Positions 20,055 through 29,540 of a DNA stretch of 64,000 bases are shown in pieces. Each line of letters opens with the position of its first letter. The stretch's first letter is position 1. Position numbers and translations under genes: made by a program. The stretch covers positions 310,001-374,000 of the forward strand of contig NZ_BPIG01000001.1 of assembly GCF_026003995.1 (NCBI RefSeq), given 5' to 3'. The DNA is from Tepidiforma sp. (lineage in GTDB: Bacteria; Chloroflexota; Dehalococcoidia; Tepidiformales; Tepidiformaceae). Under the pieces are notes generated by a model. It was given only the letters and a program-made list of their open reading frames with translations, did not search any database and had not been told where the DNA came from.

Positions 20055-23000
20055 CGAGGTACTCCCGCACCGTCGCGACGTCGTAATCGGCCGGCCGGGC
20101 GAGCGCCTGGATGGCGGCCCGGGCCGTATCGATGCTGGTGAAGCAGGGGATGCGCCGTTCGGCGGCGGCCCGCCGGATGTGGAAGCCGTCGCGCAGCGAG
20201 CCGGTCATCCGCCCCTCCGGCGTGTTGATGACGCACTGGACCGTGCCATCCATGATGACGTCCACCACGTTCGGGTGGCCCCCGCTGAGCACCTTCGTCA
20301 CCGTGGTGACCGGCAGGCCGAGGGCGGCGATCATCCGGCTCGTCCCCTCAGTGGCGTAGAGCCGGTAGCCGGCCTCGGCGAGCTGGTGGATGAGCGGCAG
20401 CGCGTCGGCTTTGGTCCGGTCGGAGATGCTGAGGAGGATGGAGGCCTTCGGCGGAAGGGCGAGGTCGGCAGCGATGAGCGCCTTCGCGAGCGCGGCTTCG
20501 AACGTGCGGTCGACGCCCATCACCTCGCCGGTGCTCTTCATCTCCGGCCCGAGGTAGGTATCGACCCCGGTCAGCTTCGACATCGAGAAGACCGGCGCCT
20601 TGATGGCGTACAGGCTGCGCTCCGGCCAGAGGCCGTCCGGGTAGCCCTGGTCGCCGAGCTTCCGGCCGAGCATCGCGCCGACCGCGAGCTGCACCATCGG
20701 CACGCCGGTGACTTTCGAGAGGAACGGGACGGTGCGGCTCGCGCGCGGGTTCACTTCGAGCACGAAGACGCGCGGCGGTTCGCCGGCCTTCCGGGGCAGC
20801 ACGACGTACTGGATGTTGGTCAGGCCGATCGCCCCCATGCCGAGGACGATCCGCCGGGTGTAGTCGACGATGACGGCCTTCTCCTCGTCGTCGAGGTGGA
20901 CGGGAGGGTAGACAGCCATCGAGTCGCCGGAGTGGACGCCCGCGCGCTCGATGTGCTCCATGATGCCCGGCACCAGCACCCGCTCGCCGTCGCAGATGGC
21001 ATCGACTTCGACTTCAGCGCCCTCGAGGAACTTGTCGATGAGGATCGGCTTGCCGGCGGCGACTTCCGCCGCGGCGCCGACGAAGGTGACCAGCTCGGTC
21101 GCGTTCTGGACGATCTCCATCGCGCGGCCGCCGAGGACGTAGGAGGGCCGGACGAGCACCGGGTAGCCGATCTGCTGCGCGGTCTTCATCGCCTCTTCGA
21201 GCGTGGTGATCGCGGCGCCCGGCGGCTGGGGGATGCCGAGGTCCTGCAGGAACCGTTCGAACCGGCGCCGGTCCTCGGCGATGTCGATCGCCTCGGCGTC
21301 GGAGCCGATGATCGGCAGGCCCGCCCGGCGGAGCGGCCCGGCGACGTTGATGGCCGTCTGCCCGCCGAACTGGACGATGCTCGGCGGTGTGCCGGCCGGC
21401 CCTTCCGCCTCGTTCTCGATGATGTCCCGGATGGCTTCTTCGTCGAGCGGTTCGAAGTAGAGCCTGTCGGAGGTGTCGAAGTCCGTGGATACGGTCTCCG
21501 GGTTGGAATTGACCATGATGGCGCGGAGGCCCGCGCCCTGGAGCGCCCACGCGGCGTGGACGCTGGCGTAGTCGAACTCGATGCCCTGCCCGATGCGGAT
21601 GGGGCCGCTGCCGACCACGAGCGCGCCGCGGCCTCCTTCCGGGAGGGCCTCGTTCTCCTGCTCGTACGTGCTGTAGAAGTACGGCGTCTCGGCGTCGAAC
21701 TCGGCGGCGCAGGTATCCACCATCTTGTAGACGGGCCGGATGCCCCATTCGTGGCGGAGGGCGCGGATCTGCTCGGGCAGGCGGTCGGCGAGCTGGCCGA
21801 CCATCTCGTCGCTGAAGCCCATCCGCTTCGCCTCGCGGAGGAGGTCGGGGTGGAGCGGCTCTTCGAGCAGGCGGCGCTCCATCCGGACGATGTTCTGCAG
21901 CCGCTCGAGGAACCACGGGTCGACGCCCCGGGAGCGGCGGGAGAGCTCGAGGATGTCTTCGCCCCGGCGGAGGGCCGCCATGAGCGCCCAGAGGCGCTCA
22001 TCGGTCGCGTGGACCGGGATTTCGGCCGCGTCGCGCCATTCGGGCCGCTCCCAGAGGAGGCTGCGGCCGCCGACTTCGAGGGAGCGGACGGCTTTGTTCA
22101 GCGCCGCCTCGAAGGTGCGGTCGATGGCCATCACCTCGCCGGTCGCCTTCATCTGGGTCCCGAGCGTCCGGTCGCCGAGCGCGAACTTGTCGAACGGCCA
22201 GCGCGGGATTTTCACTACGACATAATCGAGCGCCGGCTCGAAGGCGGCGGTCGTCTTCTTCGTGACGGCGTTCGGGATTTCGTCGAGCGTCCGGCCGCAG
22301 GCGATCTTGGCGGCGACGCGGGCGATCGGGTAGCCGGTGGCCTTCGAGGCGAGCGCGGAAGAGCGGCTGACGCGGGGGTTCACTTCGATGACGTAGTAAG
22401 GGAGCGGCGCATCCGGGTCGCCGCGCCAGTCGCAAACGTCCTTGCGGGGCGCGAGCGAGAACTGGACGTTGCAGCCGCCTTCGATGCCGAGCTCCGAGAT
22501 GATGCGGAGGGCCGCCGAGCGGAGCATCTGGTAGTCCTTGTCGCTCAGCGTCTGGGACGGCGCGACGACGATCGAGTCACCGGTGTGGACCCCCATCGGG
22601 TCCATGTTCTCCATGTTGCAGATGGTGATACAGTTGCCGGCCCCGTCGCGCATCACCTCGTATTCGACCTCCTTCCAGCCGAGGAGGTTCTTCTCGACGA
22701 GGACCTGCGTGATGGGGCTGGCGGCGAGGCCCGACGCCGCGACGGCCCGGAGCTGGTCCATCGTGAAGGCCATGCCGCCGCCGGTCCCGCCGAGCGTGTA
22801 GGCGGGCCGGATGACGACCGGCAGGCCGATCTTCTCCGCTGCGGCCACGCACTCCTCGACGGTGTGGCAGATTTCGCTCTCGAGGACCGGCTCGCCGAGC
22901 TTGGCCAGCATCTCGCGGAAGAGCTCGCGGTCTTCGGCCCGGCGGATGGCGTCGAGCGGGGTGCCGAGCAGCCGCACGCCGTATTTCTCGAGGATGCCGG

Positions 23001-23310
23001 CCTTCGAGAGTTCGACGGCGAGGTTGAGGCCGGTCTGGCCGCCGAGCGTGGGCAGAAGCCCCTCCGGCCGCTCGCGGGCGATGATCCGTTCGAGCACCGG
23101 GACGGTGATCGGTTCGATGTAGACGGCGTCGGCGATATCGAGGTCCGTCATGATGGTCGCGGGGTTGGAGTTGACGAGGATGCTGCGGACGCCCTCTTCG
23201 CGCATCGCCTTGCAGGCCTGCGTGCCGGCGTAGTCGAACTCCGCGGCCTGGCCGATGACGATCGGCCCGGACCCGATGATGAGGACGCTCGAAGGTTTCA
23301 ACGATTCCAT
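20044..23310 (-). CDS. carB: Carbamoyl-phosphate synthase large subunit
   Basis: A 1088-residue ATP-grasp enzyme (E. coli 1073) making carbamoyl phosphate from ammonia supplied by CarA, bicarbonate and two ATP. The two homologous halves are visible: [20 protein letters not shown] and later [19 protein letters not shown], and the repeated [19 protein letters not shown] segments. The C-terminal MGS-like allosteric domain ([20 protein letters not shown]) is present. The ATG at 23310 gives the standard [17 protein letters not shown]-terminus; GGGAG directly abuts it, an unusually short spacing, which suggests coupling or a weak start. Confidence 0.96.
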   Translation of the reverse strand: MESLKPSSVLIIGSGPIVIGQAAEFDYAGTQACKAMREEGVRSILVNSNPATIMTDLDIADAVYIEPITVPVLERIIARERPEGLLPTLGGQTGLNLAVELSKAGILEKYGVRLLGTPLDAIRRAEDRELFREMLAKLGEPVLESEICHTVEECVAAAEKIGLPVVIRPAYTLGGTGGGMAFTMDQLRAVAASGLAASPITQVLVEKNLLGWKEVEYEVMRDGAGNCITICNMENMDPMGVHTGDSIVVAPSQTLSDKDYQMLRSAALRIISELGIEGGCNVQFSLAPRKDVCDWRGDPDAPLPYYVIEVNPRVSRSSALASKATGYPIARVAAKIACGRTLDEIPNAVTKKTTAAFEPALDYVVVKIPRWPFDKFALGDRTLGTQMKATGEVMAIDRTFEAALNKAVRSLEVGGRSLLWERPEWRDAAEIPVHATDERLWALMAALRRGEDILELSRRSRGVDPWFLERLQNIVRMERRLLEEPLHPDLLREAKRMGFSDEMVGQLADRLPEQIRALRHEWGIRPVYKMVDTCAAEFDAETPYFYSTYEQENEALPEGGRGALVVGSGPIRIGQGIEFDYASVHAAWALQGAGLRAIMVNSNPETVSTDFDTSDRLYFEPLDEEAIRDIIENEAEGPAGTPPSIVQFGGQTAINVAGPLRRAGLPIIGSDAEAIDIAEDRRRFERFLQDLGIPQPPGAAITTLEEAMKTAQQIGYPVLVRPSYVLGGRAMEIVQNATELVTFVGAAAEVAAGKPILIDKFLEGAEVEVDAICDGERVLVPGIMEHIERAGVHSGDSMAVYPPVHLDDEEKAVIVDYTRRIVLGMGAIGLTNIQYVVLPRKAGEPPRVFVLEVNPRASRTVPFLSKVTGVPMVQLAVGAMLGRKLGDQGYPDGLWPERSLYAIKAPVFSMSKLTGVDTYLGPEMKSTGEVMGVDRTFEAALAKALIAADLALPPKASILLSISDRTKADALPLIHQLAEAGYRLYATEGTSRMIAALGLPVTTVTKVLSGGHPNVVDVIMDGTVQCVINTPEGRMTGSLRDGFHIRRAAAERRIPCFTSIDTARAAIQALARPADYDVATVREYLGAD

Positions 23311-23392
23311 CTCCCGGTGAGGTCGAGTCGCGAAATTCGGCCGGGGACGCCCCGCGCGCGGCGCGGGGTCCCGGGGAGTGTGAGGCGCATGG

Positions 23393-23815
23393 TCAGCGCC
23401 CCCGCCCGCCGCGCAGGATGCGGCGCACCGGCAGCGGGACGAAGAGCAGCAGCGCCAGCGGCAGGGGCAGCAGCGCGACGCGCGCTTCGAGGAGGAGCAG
23501 CGCCTCGAGGACGCCGATCGCCGCGCCCAGCGCCGCCGGGGCGACGATGTGGTCAGCCGCATCGACGGTGCCCGCGGCGAGCAGCGCGCCGATGAGGAGG
23601 CTGCAGACGGCCGCCACGCCGAGCGAGACGGCGAACAGCCGCGCAAGGTCGGCGCCGGCCTTGCCGCCGGCGAAGCCCGGACCGGTGAAGCTGGCGATGG
23701 CGAAGATCGCGGCCACCACCAGCGCCGCGCTGCCGAACGCGAACGCGAAGTCGGCCGCGGCCGGCGCGCCGGCACGCGGGCGGATGGGGGCGTTGTTCCG
23801 CCGGCGGATGGTCAT
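23393..23815 (-). CDS. Small integral membrane protein, unknown function
   Basis: A 140-residue protein with about three to four transmembrane segments ([39 protein letters not shown]; then two back-to-back Leu/Ala-rich helices). The ATG at 23815 is chosen because AGGGAG lies 8 nt upstream; an ATG at 23842 is the alternative, 1 nt after the GNAT stop. It sits inside the pyr operon between the acetyltransferase and carB. No family was recognised and a link to pyrimidine synthesis is not evident. Confidence 0.72.
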   Translation of the reverse strand: MTIRRRNNAPIRPRAGAPAAADFAFAFGSAALVVAAIFAIASFTGPGFAGGKAGADLARLFAVSLGVAAVCSLLIGALLAAGTVDAADHIVAPAALGAAIGVLEALLLLEARVALLPLPLALLLFVPLPVRRILRGGRGR

Positions 23816-23843
23816 GCCCGGGCTCCCTGCGGCGGCTGGCATC

Positions 23844-24293
23844 TCAGAGCGGCAGCTCGAAGCGCATGTTCGGGTTCCGCAGCGGCACCATCGCGCCGAT
23901 GCTCGAGAGGAAGCTGAGCGCGGGCTCGTTCCCCTCCGGCAGGCGGCCGCGGATGCGCTTGTAGCCGTGCTGGCGCGCGAACTCGAGGATCGCTTCGGCG
24001 AGGTCGGTGGCGATGCCCCGCCGCCGGTGGTCCGGCAGCACCCAGACGCCGAGGAGGCCGGTCCCCGGCTCCGCAGTGTCGAAATCGAGGGCGCCGAACG
24101 CGACGGGGATGCTCCCGTCGTAGGCGACGAAGAGCGCGCCATCGTCGCCCAGCCGGCGGAGCCACGCTTCGACCCGGCCGGCATCGAACGGCCCCTCGAG
24201 CCCGACGTTTTCGGAGCCCATGCCCCGCAGGATGGCCGCGATGCCCTCGGCATCGGCGGCGGTGGCCCGGCGAATCTCGGTCGCGCGCGTCAT
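23844..24293 (-). CDS. GNAT-family N-acetyltransferase
   Basis: A 149-residue acetyl-CoA-dependent acetyltransferase. The fold's landmarks are visible: strand beta4 TGLLGVWVLPDHRRRGIATD (acetyl-CoA pyrophosphate loop R-R-x-G-I/A) and the following helix LAEAILEFARQHGYKRI. The substrate is unknown. Its start overlaps the carA stop by 4 nt (ATGA), so it is translated as part of the pyr operon although no pyrimidine step needs it. Confidence 0.86.
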   Translation of the reverse strand: MTRATEIRRATAADAEGIAAILRGMGSENVGLEGPFDAGRVEAWLRRLGDDGALFVAYDGSIPVAFGALDFDTAEPGTGLLGVWVLPDHRRRGIATDLAEAILEFARQHGYKRIRGRLPEGNEPALSFLSSIGAMVPLRNPNMRFELPL

Positions 24294-25387
24294 CGAACCC
24301 CTCCTTTGACGGCCGCCATCATCTCGATGAAGCGGTCGAAGATGTATTCGTTGTCCAGCGGGCCGGGGCAGGCCTCGCTGTGGTACTGGATGGTCATGAG
24401 CGGGTCGGTCCGCGAGGCGATGCCTTCGACGGTGCCGTCGTTCAGGTTGATGTGGCTGACGAACGCGCTCGCATCGAGCCCGTCCGGGTCGACCGCGTAG
24501 CCGTGGTTCTGCGCCGTGATGGTGACGTGTCCGGAGACGAGATCCTTGACCGGGTGGTTGCCGCCGCGGTGGCCGAACGGCAGTTTGAAGGTCCCCGCGC
24601 CGAGCGCGCGCGCCGCGACCTGGTGGCCGAGGCAGATGCCGAAGACGGGAACGCGGCCGATGAGCTGGCGCACCTCCCGCACCATGTGGTCGAGCAGCCG
24701 CGGGTCGCCGGGGCCGGGGGAGAGGCAGACGCCGTCGGGATGGAGGGCGAGAATCTCGGCCGCGGGCGTCCCTGCCGGGAACACGCGGACGGAGCAGCCG
24801 CGCCGCTCGAGGAGCCGCATGATGTTCCGCTTCACGCCGCCGTCGAGCAGCGCGACCCGGTAGCGCCCTTCGCCGAGCGGCACGGACCAGTCGTAGACCC
24901 GCGGGGTGGTGACGGAATCGACCCAGTTGATGTCGTCGTAGCCGGGGAGGTCGCGCACGCGGGCCAGCGCCTGCTCGGGCGTTTCGTCCGTGGTAATCGT
25001 GCCGAGCATCACGCCGTGGCGGCGGATGCGGCGGGTGACCGCGCGCGTGTCGACGCCGTCGATGGCGACGACGCCGCGGGCCTCGAGGTATTCGCGCAGC
25101 GTCTGGTGCGAGCGGAGGTGGCTCGGCTGGTCGGTGGCCTGCCGGACGATGAGCCCCGTCGGCTGGATGCGGGCGGACTCCTCGACGCGTTCATCGATGC
25201 CGTAGTTGCCGATGAGCGGGTAGGTGAGCACCAGCAGCTGCCCCGCGTAGGAGGGGTCGGTCAGCATCTCCTGGTAGCCCGTCATCGAGGTGTTGAAGAC
25301 GACTTCGCCGTCGGCGCGGCCGGGCGCGCCGGCCGCGCGGCCGCGGTAGGCGGTCCCGTCAGCGAGCACGAGCCAGGCATCAGACAT
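24290..25387 (-). CDS. carA: Carbamoyl-phosphate synthase small (glutaminase) subunit
   Basis: A 365-residue class I glutamine amidotransferase that hydrolyses glutamine and tunnels ammonia to CarB. The N-terminal CarA domain (EVVFNTSMTGYQEMLTDPSY) and the catalytic triad region GICLGHQVAARALG (nucleophile Cys) with QYHSEACPGP (His, Glu) are clear. The start ATG at 25387 overlaps the end of pyrC by 8 nt, consistent with tight co-translation. Confidence 0.96.
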   Translation of the reverse strand: MSDAWLVLADGTAYRGRAAGAPGRADGEVVFNTSMTGYQEMLTDPSYAGQLLVLTYPLIGNYGIDERVEESARIQPTGLIVRQATDQPSHLRSHQTLREYLEARGVVAIDGVDTRAVTRRIRRHGVMLGTITTDETPEQALARVRDLPGYDDINWVDSVTTPRVYDWSVPLGEGRYRVALLDGGVKRNIMRLLERRGCSVRVFPAGTPAAEILALHPDGVCLSPGPGDPRLLDHMVREVRQLIGRVPVFGICLGHQVAARALGAGTFKLPFGHRGGNHPVKDLVSGHVTITAQNHGYAVDPDGLDASAFVSHINLNDGTVEGIASRTDPLMTIQYHSEACPGPLDNEYIFDRFIEMMAAVKGGVR

Positions 25388-26705
25388 GCGCACCCTCCCG
25401 CTCCCATGCGAGCGTTCCATCGAAGATGACCGCGCGGACGGCGCCGCGGAGGCGGAAACCGGCGAGCGGCGTGTTCTTGCCCTTCGAAGCCCAGCCAGCC
25501 GGGTCGATGGTGACCTCCGCGGCCGGGTCGACGATGACGAGGTCGCGCGACACCCCGGGCTCGAGCCGCCCGGCCCCCGGGATGCGCCGGTCGATGCCGA
25601 AACAGGCGGCCGGGGCGCTGGTGAGCGCCTCCACCATCCGTTCGAGGCGCAGCTCCCCGCGCGCGGCGAGGGTGAGCAGCGACGACGCCGCCGATTCGAA
25701 GCAGCTGATACCGAAGGCGGCATCTTCGAACTCGACCAGCTTGTCCTCGATGGCGTGCGGGGCGTGGTCGGTCGCGATGGCGTCGATGACGCCGGCGTCG
25801 AGCGCGGCGAGCAGGGCGCGCCGGTCGGCCTCGGTCCGAAGCGGCGGGTTGATTTTCGCGTTCGTGTCGTAGGCGGGTTCCGGGCCGCCGCCAGCCACGG
25901 CATCCTCGGTGAGGAAGAGGTGGCTCGGGGTGACCTCGCAGGTGACGGGCAGGCCGCGCTGCTTCGCTTCGGCGATGAGCTCGACGCCCCGGGCGGTCGT
26001 GACGTGGGCGATGTGGAGGCGCGCGCCGGTTGCCGCCGCCAGTTCGATGTTGCGCGCGATGGCGGCGGCCTCGGCGGCGGCCGGCTGGCCGCTCAGCCCG
26101 AGCCGCTCGCTTACCGCCCCTTCGTTCATCGCCCCGCCGGCGTGCATCTCGGGGCTGTCGCAGTGCTCCGAGACGGGCAGGCCGAGCGCCCCGGCGAGCG
26201 CGAGCGCGTTCCGCATCAGCCGGGGGTCGGCGACGGGGCTGCCGTCATCGCTGAAGGCGATGACGCCGCCGGCCGCCAGCTCGGCGAGCTCGGCGAGCTC
26301 CCGTCCCTCCCGCCCGCGGGTGATGCAGCCGATGGGCAGGATGCGGACGCGGCCGTCGCGCCGGAACCGTTCGAGGATGCTTTCGAGCACCGGCCCGCAG
26401 TCGGGCGCGGGCCGGGTGTTCGGCATCGCGCACACGGCGGTGAAGCCGCCCCGGAGCGCCGCCTCGGTCTCCGTCGCGATCGTGCCCTTCTGTTCGAAGC
26501 CCGGCTCGCGGAGGTGGGCATGGAGGTCCACGAAGCCCGGCACGACGAGGCAGCCGCGAGCCTCGAGGATGCGCGCACCGGCCGCCTCGATGCCGGGCGC
26601 GAGGTCGGCGATGCGGCCCCCGTCGACGAGGACGTCGAGGACGGCGTCGATGCCCCGGGCGGGGTCGATGACGCGGCCGCCGCGGATCAGGGTGCGGTCG
26701 GTCAT
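25380..26705 (-). CDS. pyrC: Dihydroorotase
   Basis: A 441-residue type I dihydroorotase that cyclises carbamoyl-aspartate to dihydroorotate. Zinc ligands appear in VDLHAHLREPGFEQKGTI, EHCDSPEM, IAHVTTARG and ATDHAPHA. The ATG at 26705 has GAGGAG upstream. It overlaps both neighbours (pyrB by 4 nt, carA by 8 nt). The frame is open further upstream but that part runs antiparallel over pyrB and is not used. Confidence 0.95.
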   Translation of the reverse strand: MTDRTLIRGGRVIDPARGIDAVLDVLVDGGRIADLAPGIEAAGARILEARGCLVVPGFVDLHAHLREPGFEQKGTIATETEAALRGGFTAVCAMPNTRPAPDCGPVLESILERFRRDGRVRILPIGCITRGREGRELAELAELAAGGVIAFSDDGSPVADPRLMRNALALAGALGLPVSEHCDSPEMHAGGAMNEGAVSERLGLSGQPAAAEAAAIARNIELAAATGARLHIAHVTTARGVELIAEAKQRGLPVTCEVTPSHLFLTEDAVAGGGPEPAYDTNAKINPPLRTEADRRALLAALDAGVIDAIATDHAPHAIEDKLVEFEDAAFGISCFESAASSLLTLAARGELRLERMVEALTSAPAACFGIDRRIPGAGRLEPGVSRDLVIVDPAAEVTIDPAGWASKGKNTPLAGFRLRGAVRAVIFDGTLAWEREGAHV

Positions 26706-27682
26706 GCTCGGCTCCTCGCGGCGATGAGGTACAGGAGCGCCATGCGGACGGCGACCCCGTTGGCGACCTGCTCTTCGATGAGTGACTGCGCCCCGTGGGC
26801 GACCTCCGGCGAGAGTTCGATGCCTTCGTTCATCGGGCCGGGGTGCATCAGCAGCGCGCCGGGCTTCGCCTTCCGCAGCCGAGCGGCGTTGACCTGGTAG
26901 CGGGCGATGTACTCGCGGAGGGAGGGGATGAGGCCGCGCTGCTGGCGCTCCTTCTGCATGCGGAGTGCCATGACGACGTCGGCGCCCTCGATCGCGGCAT
27001 CGAGGTCCGTCGTCACCGCGCATCGGCGCCCATCGGCTTCCGGGACGAAGTAGCGGGGCAGCAGCGTGGCCGGCCCGCAGAACGTGACCTCGGCGCCGTA
27101 CCTCAGGAGCGTCCAGGCGTTCGAGCGGGCGACCCGGGAATGGAGGATGTCGCCGACGATGACGACCCGGCGGCCTTCGAGCGTGCCGAGATGCCGGGTC
27201 ATGGTGAACAGGTCGAGGAGGGCCTGGGTCGGGTGCGCGTGGGTGCCGTCGCCGCCGTTGATGATGGCCGCCGCGGTGTGCCGCGCGGCAAGGTGCGGCG
27301 CCCCGGAACGGTGGTGGCGCATGACGATGACGTCCGTGCCGATCGCTTCGAGCGTCCGGACGGTGTCGATGAGCGTCTCGCCCTTCTCGACGGAGGAGCC
27401 GGACGCGGTGAGGTTCACCACGTCGGCGCCGAGCGCCTTCGCGGCGACTTCGAAGCTGGCCCGCGTCCGGGTGCTCTGTTCGTAGAAGAGGGTCGCGACC
27501 GTCGTCCCGCGCAGGGTGGACACTTTCGAGACCGGGCGGGAGCGGACTTCGCGCATGGCGCTGGCGGTCTCGAGGATGAGGTCGATCTCGGCCCGGCTGA
27601 GCGTGTCGGTATCGAGGAGGTCTTTTCGGGTCCAGGCAGCGCCTTCGGCGCTGGCGGGCTCGGCGGGCGGGGCATCAAGCAC
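26702..27682 (-). CDS. pyrB: Aspartate carbamoyltransferase catalytic subunit
   Basis: A 326-residue transcarbamoylase joining carbamoyl phosphate and aspartate. The carbamoyl-phosphate site [17 protein letters not shown] and the second motif [12 protein letters not shown] are present, and [13 protein letters not shown] marks the C-terminal domain. No PyrI regulatory subunit is seen, as in other PyrR-controlled operons. The start is a GTG at 27682 overlapping the pyrR stop by 8 nt; the first 15 residues are Pro/Ala-rich and may not be structured. Confidence 0.95.
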   Translation of the reverse strand: MLDAPPAEPASAEGAAWTRKDLLDTDTLSRAEIDLILETASAMREVRSRPVSKVSTLRGTTVATLFYEQSTRTRASFEVAAKALGADVVNLTASGSSVEKGETLIDTVRTLEAIGTDVIVMRHHRSGAPHLAARHTAAAIINGGDGTHAHPTQALLDLFTMTRHLGTLEGRRVVIVGDILHSRVARSNAWTLLRYGAEVTFCGPATLLPRYFVPEADGRRCAVTTDLDAAIEGADVVMALRMQKERQQRGLIPSLREYIARYQVNAARLRKAKPGALLMHPGPMNEGIELSPEVAHGAQSLIEEQVANGVAVRMALLYLIAARSRA

Positions 27683-28223
27683 TGGCGGCCTCCTCCCCGT
27701 AGACGTAGACGGCGTCCTCCCCGTCGGTCTCGCTGAGCCGCACCCGTACACGCTGGACGAGCGCGGTCGGGATGTTCTTGCCCACGAAATCGGGGCGGAT
27801 GGGAAGCTCGCGGTGGCCGCGGTCGATGAGGACGCACAGGCGCACGCGGGCCGGCCGCCCGAAGTCGAGCAGGGCATCGAGCGCGGCACGCGCCGAGCGG
27901 CCGGTGAACAGCACGTCGTCGACGAGGACGACCGTCTTGCCGTCGATCGGCACCGGAATGTCAGAGGGGCGGACCGGCGGCGGGGCGCCGCGGCGCGCGA
28001 CGTCGTCGCGGTAGAGGCCGATGTCGAGCGACCCGACCGGGACATCGACGCCTTCGAACTCGCGAATCGCCGCGGCGAGCCGGCGGGCGAGCGGGTAGCC
28101 GCGGGAGAGGAGGCCGACGAGGACGAGGTCGGCGGTGCCGCGGTTGCTCTCGATGATTTCGTGGCCGAGCCGGCGGATCGTGCGGCTGATCTCCTCGGGG
28201 CCGAGGTAACGCGTCGCGCTCAC
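27675..28223 (-). CDS. pyrR: PyrR bifunctional pyr-operon regulator / uracil phosphoribosyltransferase
   Basis: A 182-residue PRTase-fold protein. It binds pyr leader RNA when UMP is high and reduces expression of the operon; it also has uracil phosphoribosyltransferase activity in relatives. The PRPP-binding loop [18 protein letters not shown] and the N-terminal [13 protein letters not shown] are typical. The GTG at 28223 overlaps the stop of a 21-residue leader ORF by 4 nt (GTGA) and follows the terminator U-tract directly, leaving no room for its own Shine-Dalgarno; it should be translated by coupling. Confidence 0.95.
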   Translation of the reverse strand: MSATRYLGPEEISRTIRRLGHEIIESNRGTADLVLVGLLSRGYPLARRLAAAIREFEGVDVPVGSLDIGLYRDDVARRGAPPPVRPSDIPVPIDGKTVVLVDDVLFTGRSARAALDALLDFGRPARVRLCVLIDRGHRELPIRPDFVGKNIPTALVQRVRVRLSETDGEDAVYVYGEEAASA

Positions 28224-28285
28224 GAAAAACGCCTCCCCCGGCTGGCGGAGAAGGCGCAGATGCTCGCAAACCTTACGCCGGGCAT
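28220..28285 (-). CDS. Putative 21-residue pyr leader peptide
   Basis: A short frame, [20 protein letters not shown] plus Ser, starts at ATG 28285 behind a very strong Shine-Dalgarno (GGGAGGAGG, 7-8 nt away). It stops at a TGA overlapping the pyrR GTG. It spans the terminator hairpin. It has no run of regulatory codons, so the act of translation, not its product, is likely what matters. Its existence is inferred from position and ribosome site only. Confidence 0.55.
   Translation of the reverse strand: MPGVRFASICAFSASRGRRFS
28225..28256 (-). terminator. Intrinsic terminator/attenuator before pyrR
   Basis: A 10-bp stem (CGCCTTCTCC with GGGGGAGGCG, two G-U pairs) and a 7-nt loop are followed by five U. 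It ends 1 nt before the pyrR start codon, so it must be read through to express the operon. Together with the upstream PyrR hairpin this is a classic attenuator arrangement. Confidence 0.8.
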
Positions 28286-28298
28286 GCCGGCACCTCCT

Positions 28299-28331
28299 CC
28301 CTTGGCGGCCTCACGGGACCACCTTAAAGGG
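28299..28331 (-). promoter_or_regulatory. PyrR-binding RNA hairpin in pyr leader
   Basis: In the transcript, CCCTT/AAGGG forms a lower stem, UAA an internal bulge, GGUGG/CCGCC a 5-bp upper stem, and UCCCGUGAGG the loop. The segment GGTCCCGTGAGGCC (28307-28320) closely fits the conserved PyrR recognition sequence (UCCNGNGAGG core). The 3' arm AAGGG is also the start of the leader peptide's Shine-Dalgarno, so PyrR bound here would hide that ribosome site. Confidence 0.85.
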
Positions 28332-28339
28332 TTTCTCGA

Positions 28340-28345
28340 AGCATA
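28340..28345 (-). promoter_or_regulatory. -10 element of the pyr operon
   Basis: TATGCT on the minus strand, placing the transcript start near 28333, just before the PyrR hairpin. The -35 region is poor. It is divergent from the tetR promoter. Confidence 0.55.
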
Positions 28346-28378
28346 CACCCCGGCCGCCGACGGCGCCAGCGCCGGCGC

Positions 28379-28407
28379 ATGACCCTGCCGCCGGCCGGCC
28401 GTATACT
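28379..28407 (+). promoter_or_regulatory. Promoter of the TetR-family gene
   Basis: ATGACC (28379-28384), 17-nt spacer, TATACT (28402-28407). The expected transcript has a leader of about 36 nt. It lies back to back with the pyr promoter. Confidence 0.6.
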
Positions 28408-28449
28408 CCCCTTACCCGCAGCTTCCGACCTTCAACCCGGAGCACTCCC

Positions 28450-29058
28450 GTGTCGTCGACCCCTGGCCCGGACCAGGCGAAAGAGCCCGACGTTCGCGAC
28501 CGCATTTTCGCGAGCGCGCTGCGCCACTTCTCGCAGAAGGGGTATGCGGCGACGTCGCTGCGCGAAGTTTCGGAGGACGCCGGCACGACGAAGCCGATGA
28601 TTTACTACTACTTCGGCTCGAAAGAGGGGCTGTACGCCGGCATCGTCCGGCAGATCCTCGAAGAGATGGCCGAGACCATCCGCGCGCAGCTCCCCGCCGA
28701 GGCGCCGGTAACCGAGCAGGTGCTGGCCTACTGCGAGCGGTATCTCGACTACTTCCTCCAGCAGGAGGAGATCATCGCGCTGGTGCTGCGCGAGGTGTTC
28801 GGGCTCGGCGGGGTGCCGATGGCGGAGTTTTCGCAGGCGCTGGGCGAGCGCGTGCGGCTCCCGCTCGATGAGATCCTCGCGCGCGGCATGGCGTCGGGGC
28901 AGCTGCGGCAGGACTCGGTGCCGCTTTGCGCGACGGCCATCACCGGCATCATGAACATGTTCATCCTCGCGCACGTCTTCGGCGGCGCCCCGATCGACCG
29001 GGAGACGCCGCTCCGGCAGGTGCGCTACTACATTACCGGGCTCGCCTGCCCTTCCTGA
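28450..29058 (+). CDS. TetR/AcrR-family transcriptional regulator
   Basis: A 202-residue repressor-type protein. The N-terminal helix-turn-helix is clear: RDRIFASALRHFSQKGYAAT, SLREVSEDAGTTKPMIYYYF, GSKEGLY. The ligand-binding C-terminal domain (residues about 70-200) is variable and gives no hint of the inducer. The start is GTG 28450. Adjacent genes (pyr operon, J-like protein) do not suggest a regulon. Confidence 0.9.
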   Translation: MSSTPGPDQAKEPDVRDRIFASALRHFSQKGYAATSLREVSEDAGTTKPMIYYYFGSKEGLYAGIVRQILEEMAETIRAQLPAEAPVTEQVLAYCERYLDYFLQQEEIIALVLREVFGLGGVPMAEFSQALGERVRLPLDEILARGMASGQLRQDSVPLCATAITGIMNMFILAHVFGGAPIDRETPLRQVRYYITGLACPS

Positions 29059-29119
29059 CGCCGCGCCGGCCTCATCTTTTCGCGCTGCCTGCCGTCTTAT
29101 CCCTGTAGGGAGGCATGCG

Positions 29120-29521
29120 ATGGCAGAGTCACGCCTCGTCGATTACTACTCGATCCTCAACCTGCCGCCGAAGGCTGATCTCGCGGGCATCGAAGCTGCC
29201 TACGCGCGCCTCTCCGACGACCTGATGCGCCAGTCGCAGTACGACGAGTCGGCGCGCGAGGCGATGCAGCGGCTGAACGAAGCGTACGCCGTGCTTTCGA
29301 AGCCGGAGCTGCGGCGGGAGTACGACCGCGCGTTCTTCCGGGCCGAGCTCGAGCGGCTCGAGCGGGAGGCTCGCGCCGCCCAGCGGCGGCGCACCATCGC
29401 CGGCAACGTGCTCGTCGGTGCGCTCGGGCTCGTCGTCGCCGTGCAGGCGGCGGCGCTGCTCTACCTCGGGTGGGACAGCGCGACCGGCCTCTTTCGCGCC
29501 ATCGCCGACTGGCTCATGTAG
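29120..29521 (+). CDS. J-domain-like single-pass membrane protein lacking HPD
   Basis: A 133-residue protein. Residues 7-72 resemble a DnaJ domain (DYYSILNLPPKADLAGIEAA at the start and LNEAYAVLSKPELRREYDRA at the end). However, the loop between helices II and III reads LSDDLMRQSQYDE and has no HPD tripeptide, so it should not stimulate DnaK ATPase. A charged helix and one transmembrane segment (NVLVGALGLVVAVQAAALLYL) follow. A membrane-tethered J-like scaffold is the best description. SD AGGGAGG precedes the ATG. Confidence 0.8.
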   Translation: MAESRLVDYYSILNLPPKADLAGIEAAYARLSDDLMRQSQYDESAREAMQRLNEAYAVLSKPELRREYDRAFFRAELERLEREARAAQRRRTIAGNVLVGALGLVVAVQAAALLYLGWDSATGLFRAIADWLM

Positions 29522-29540
29522 TTCGGGCGGCTCGCGGCGG

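Noticed and set aside
19939..23595. Open frame of about 1200 codons on the + strand opposite carB/pyrK
   Set aside because: It is the complement of carB in a GC-rich genome; the translation is Arg/Asp/Gly/Val-rich with no motif, while the minus strand encodes canonical CarB.
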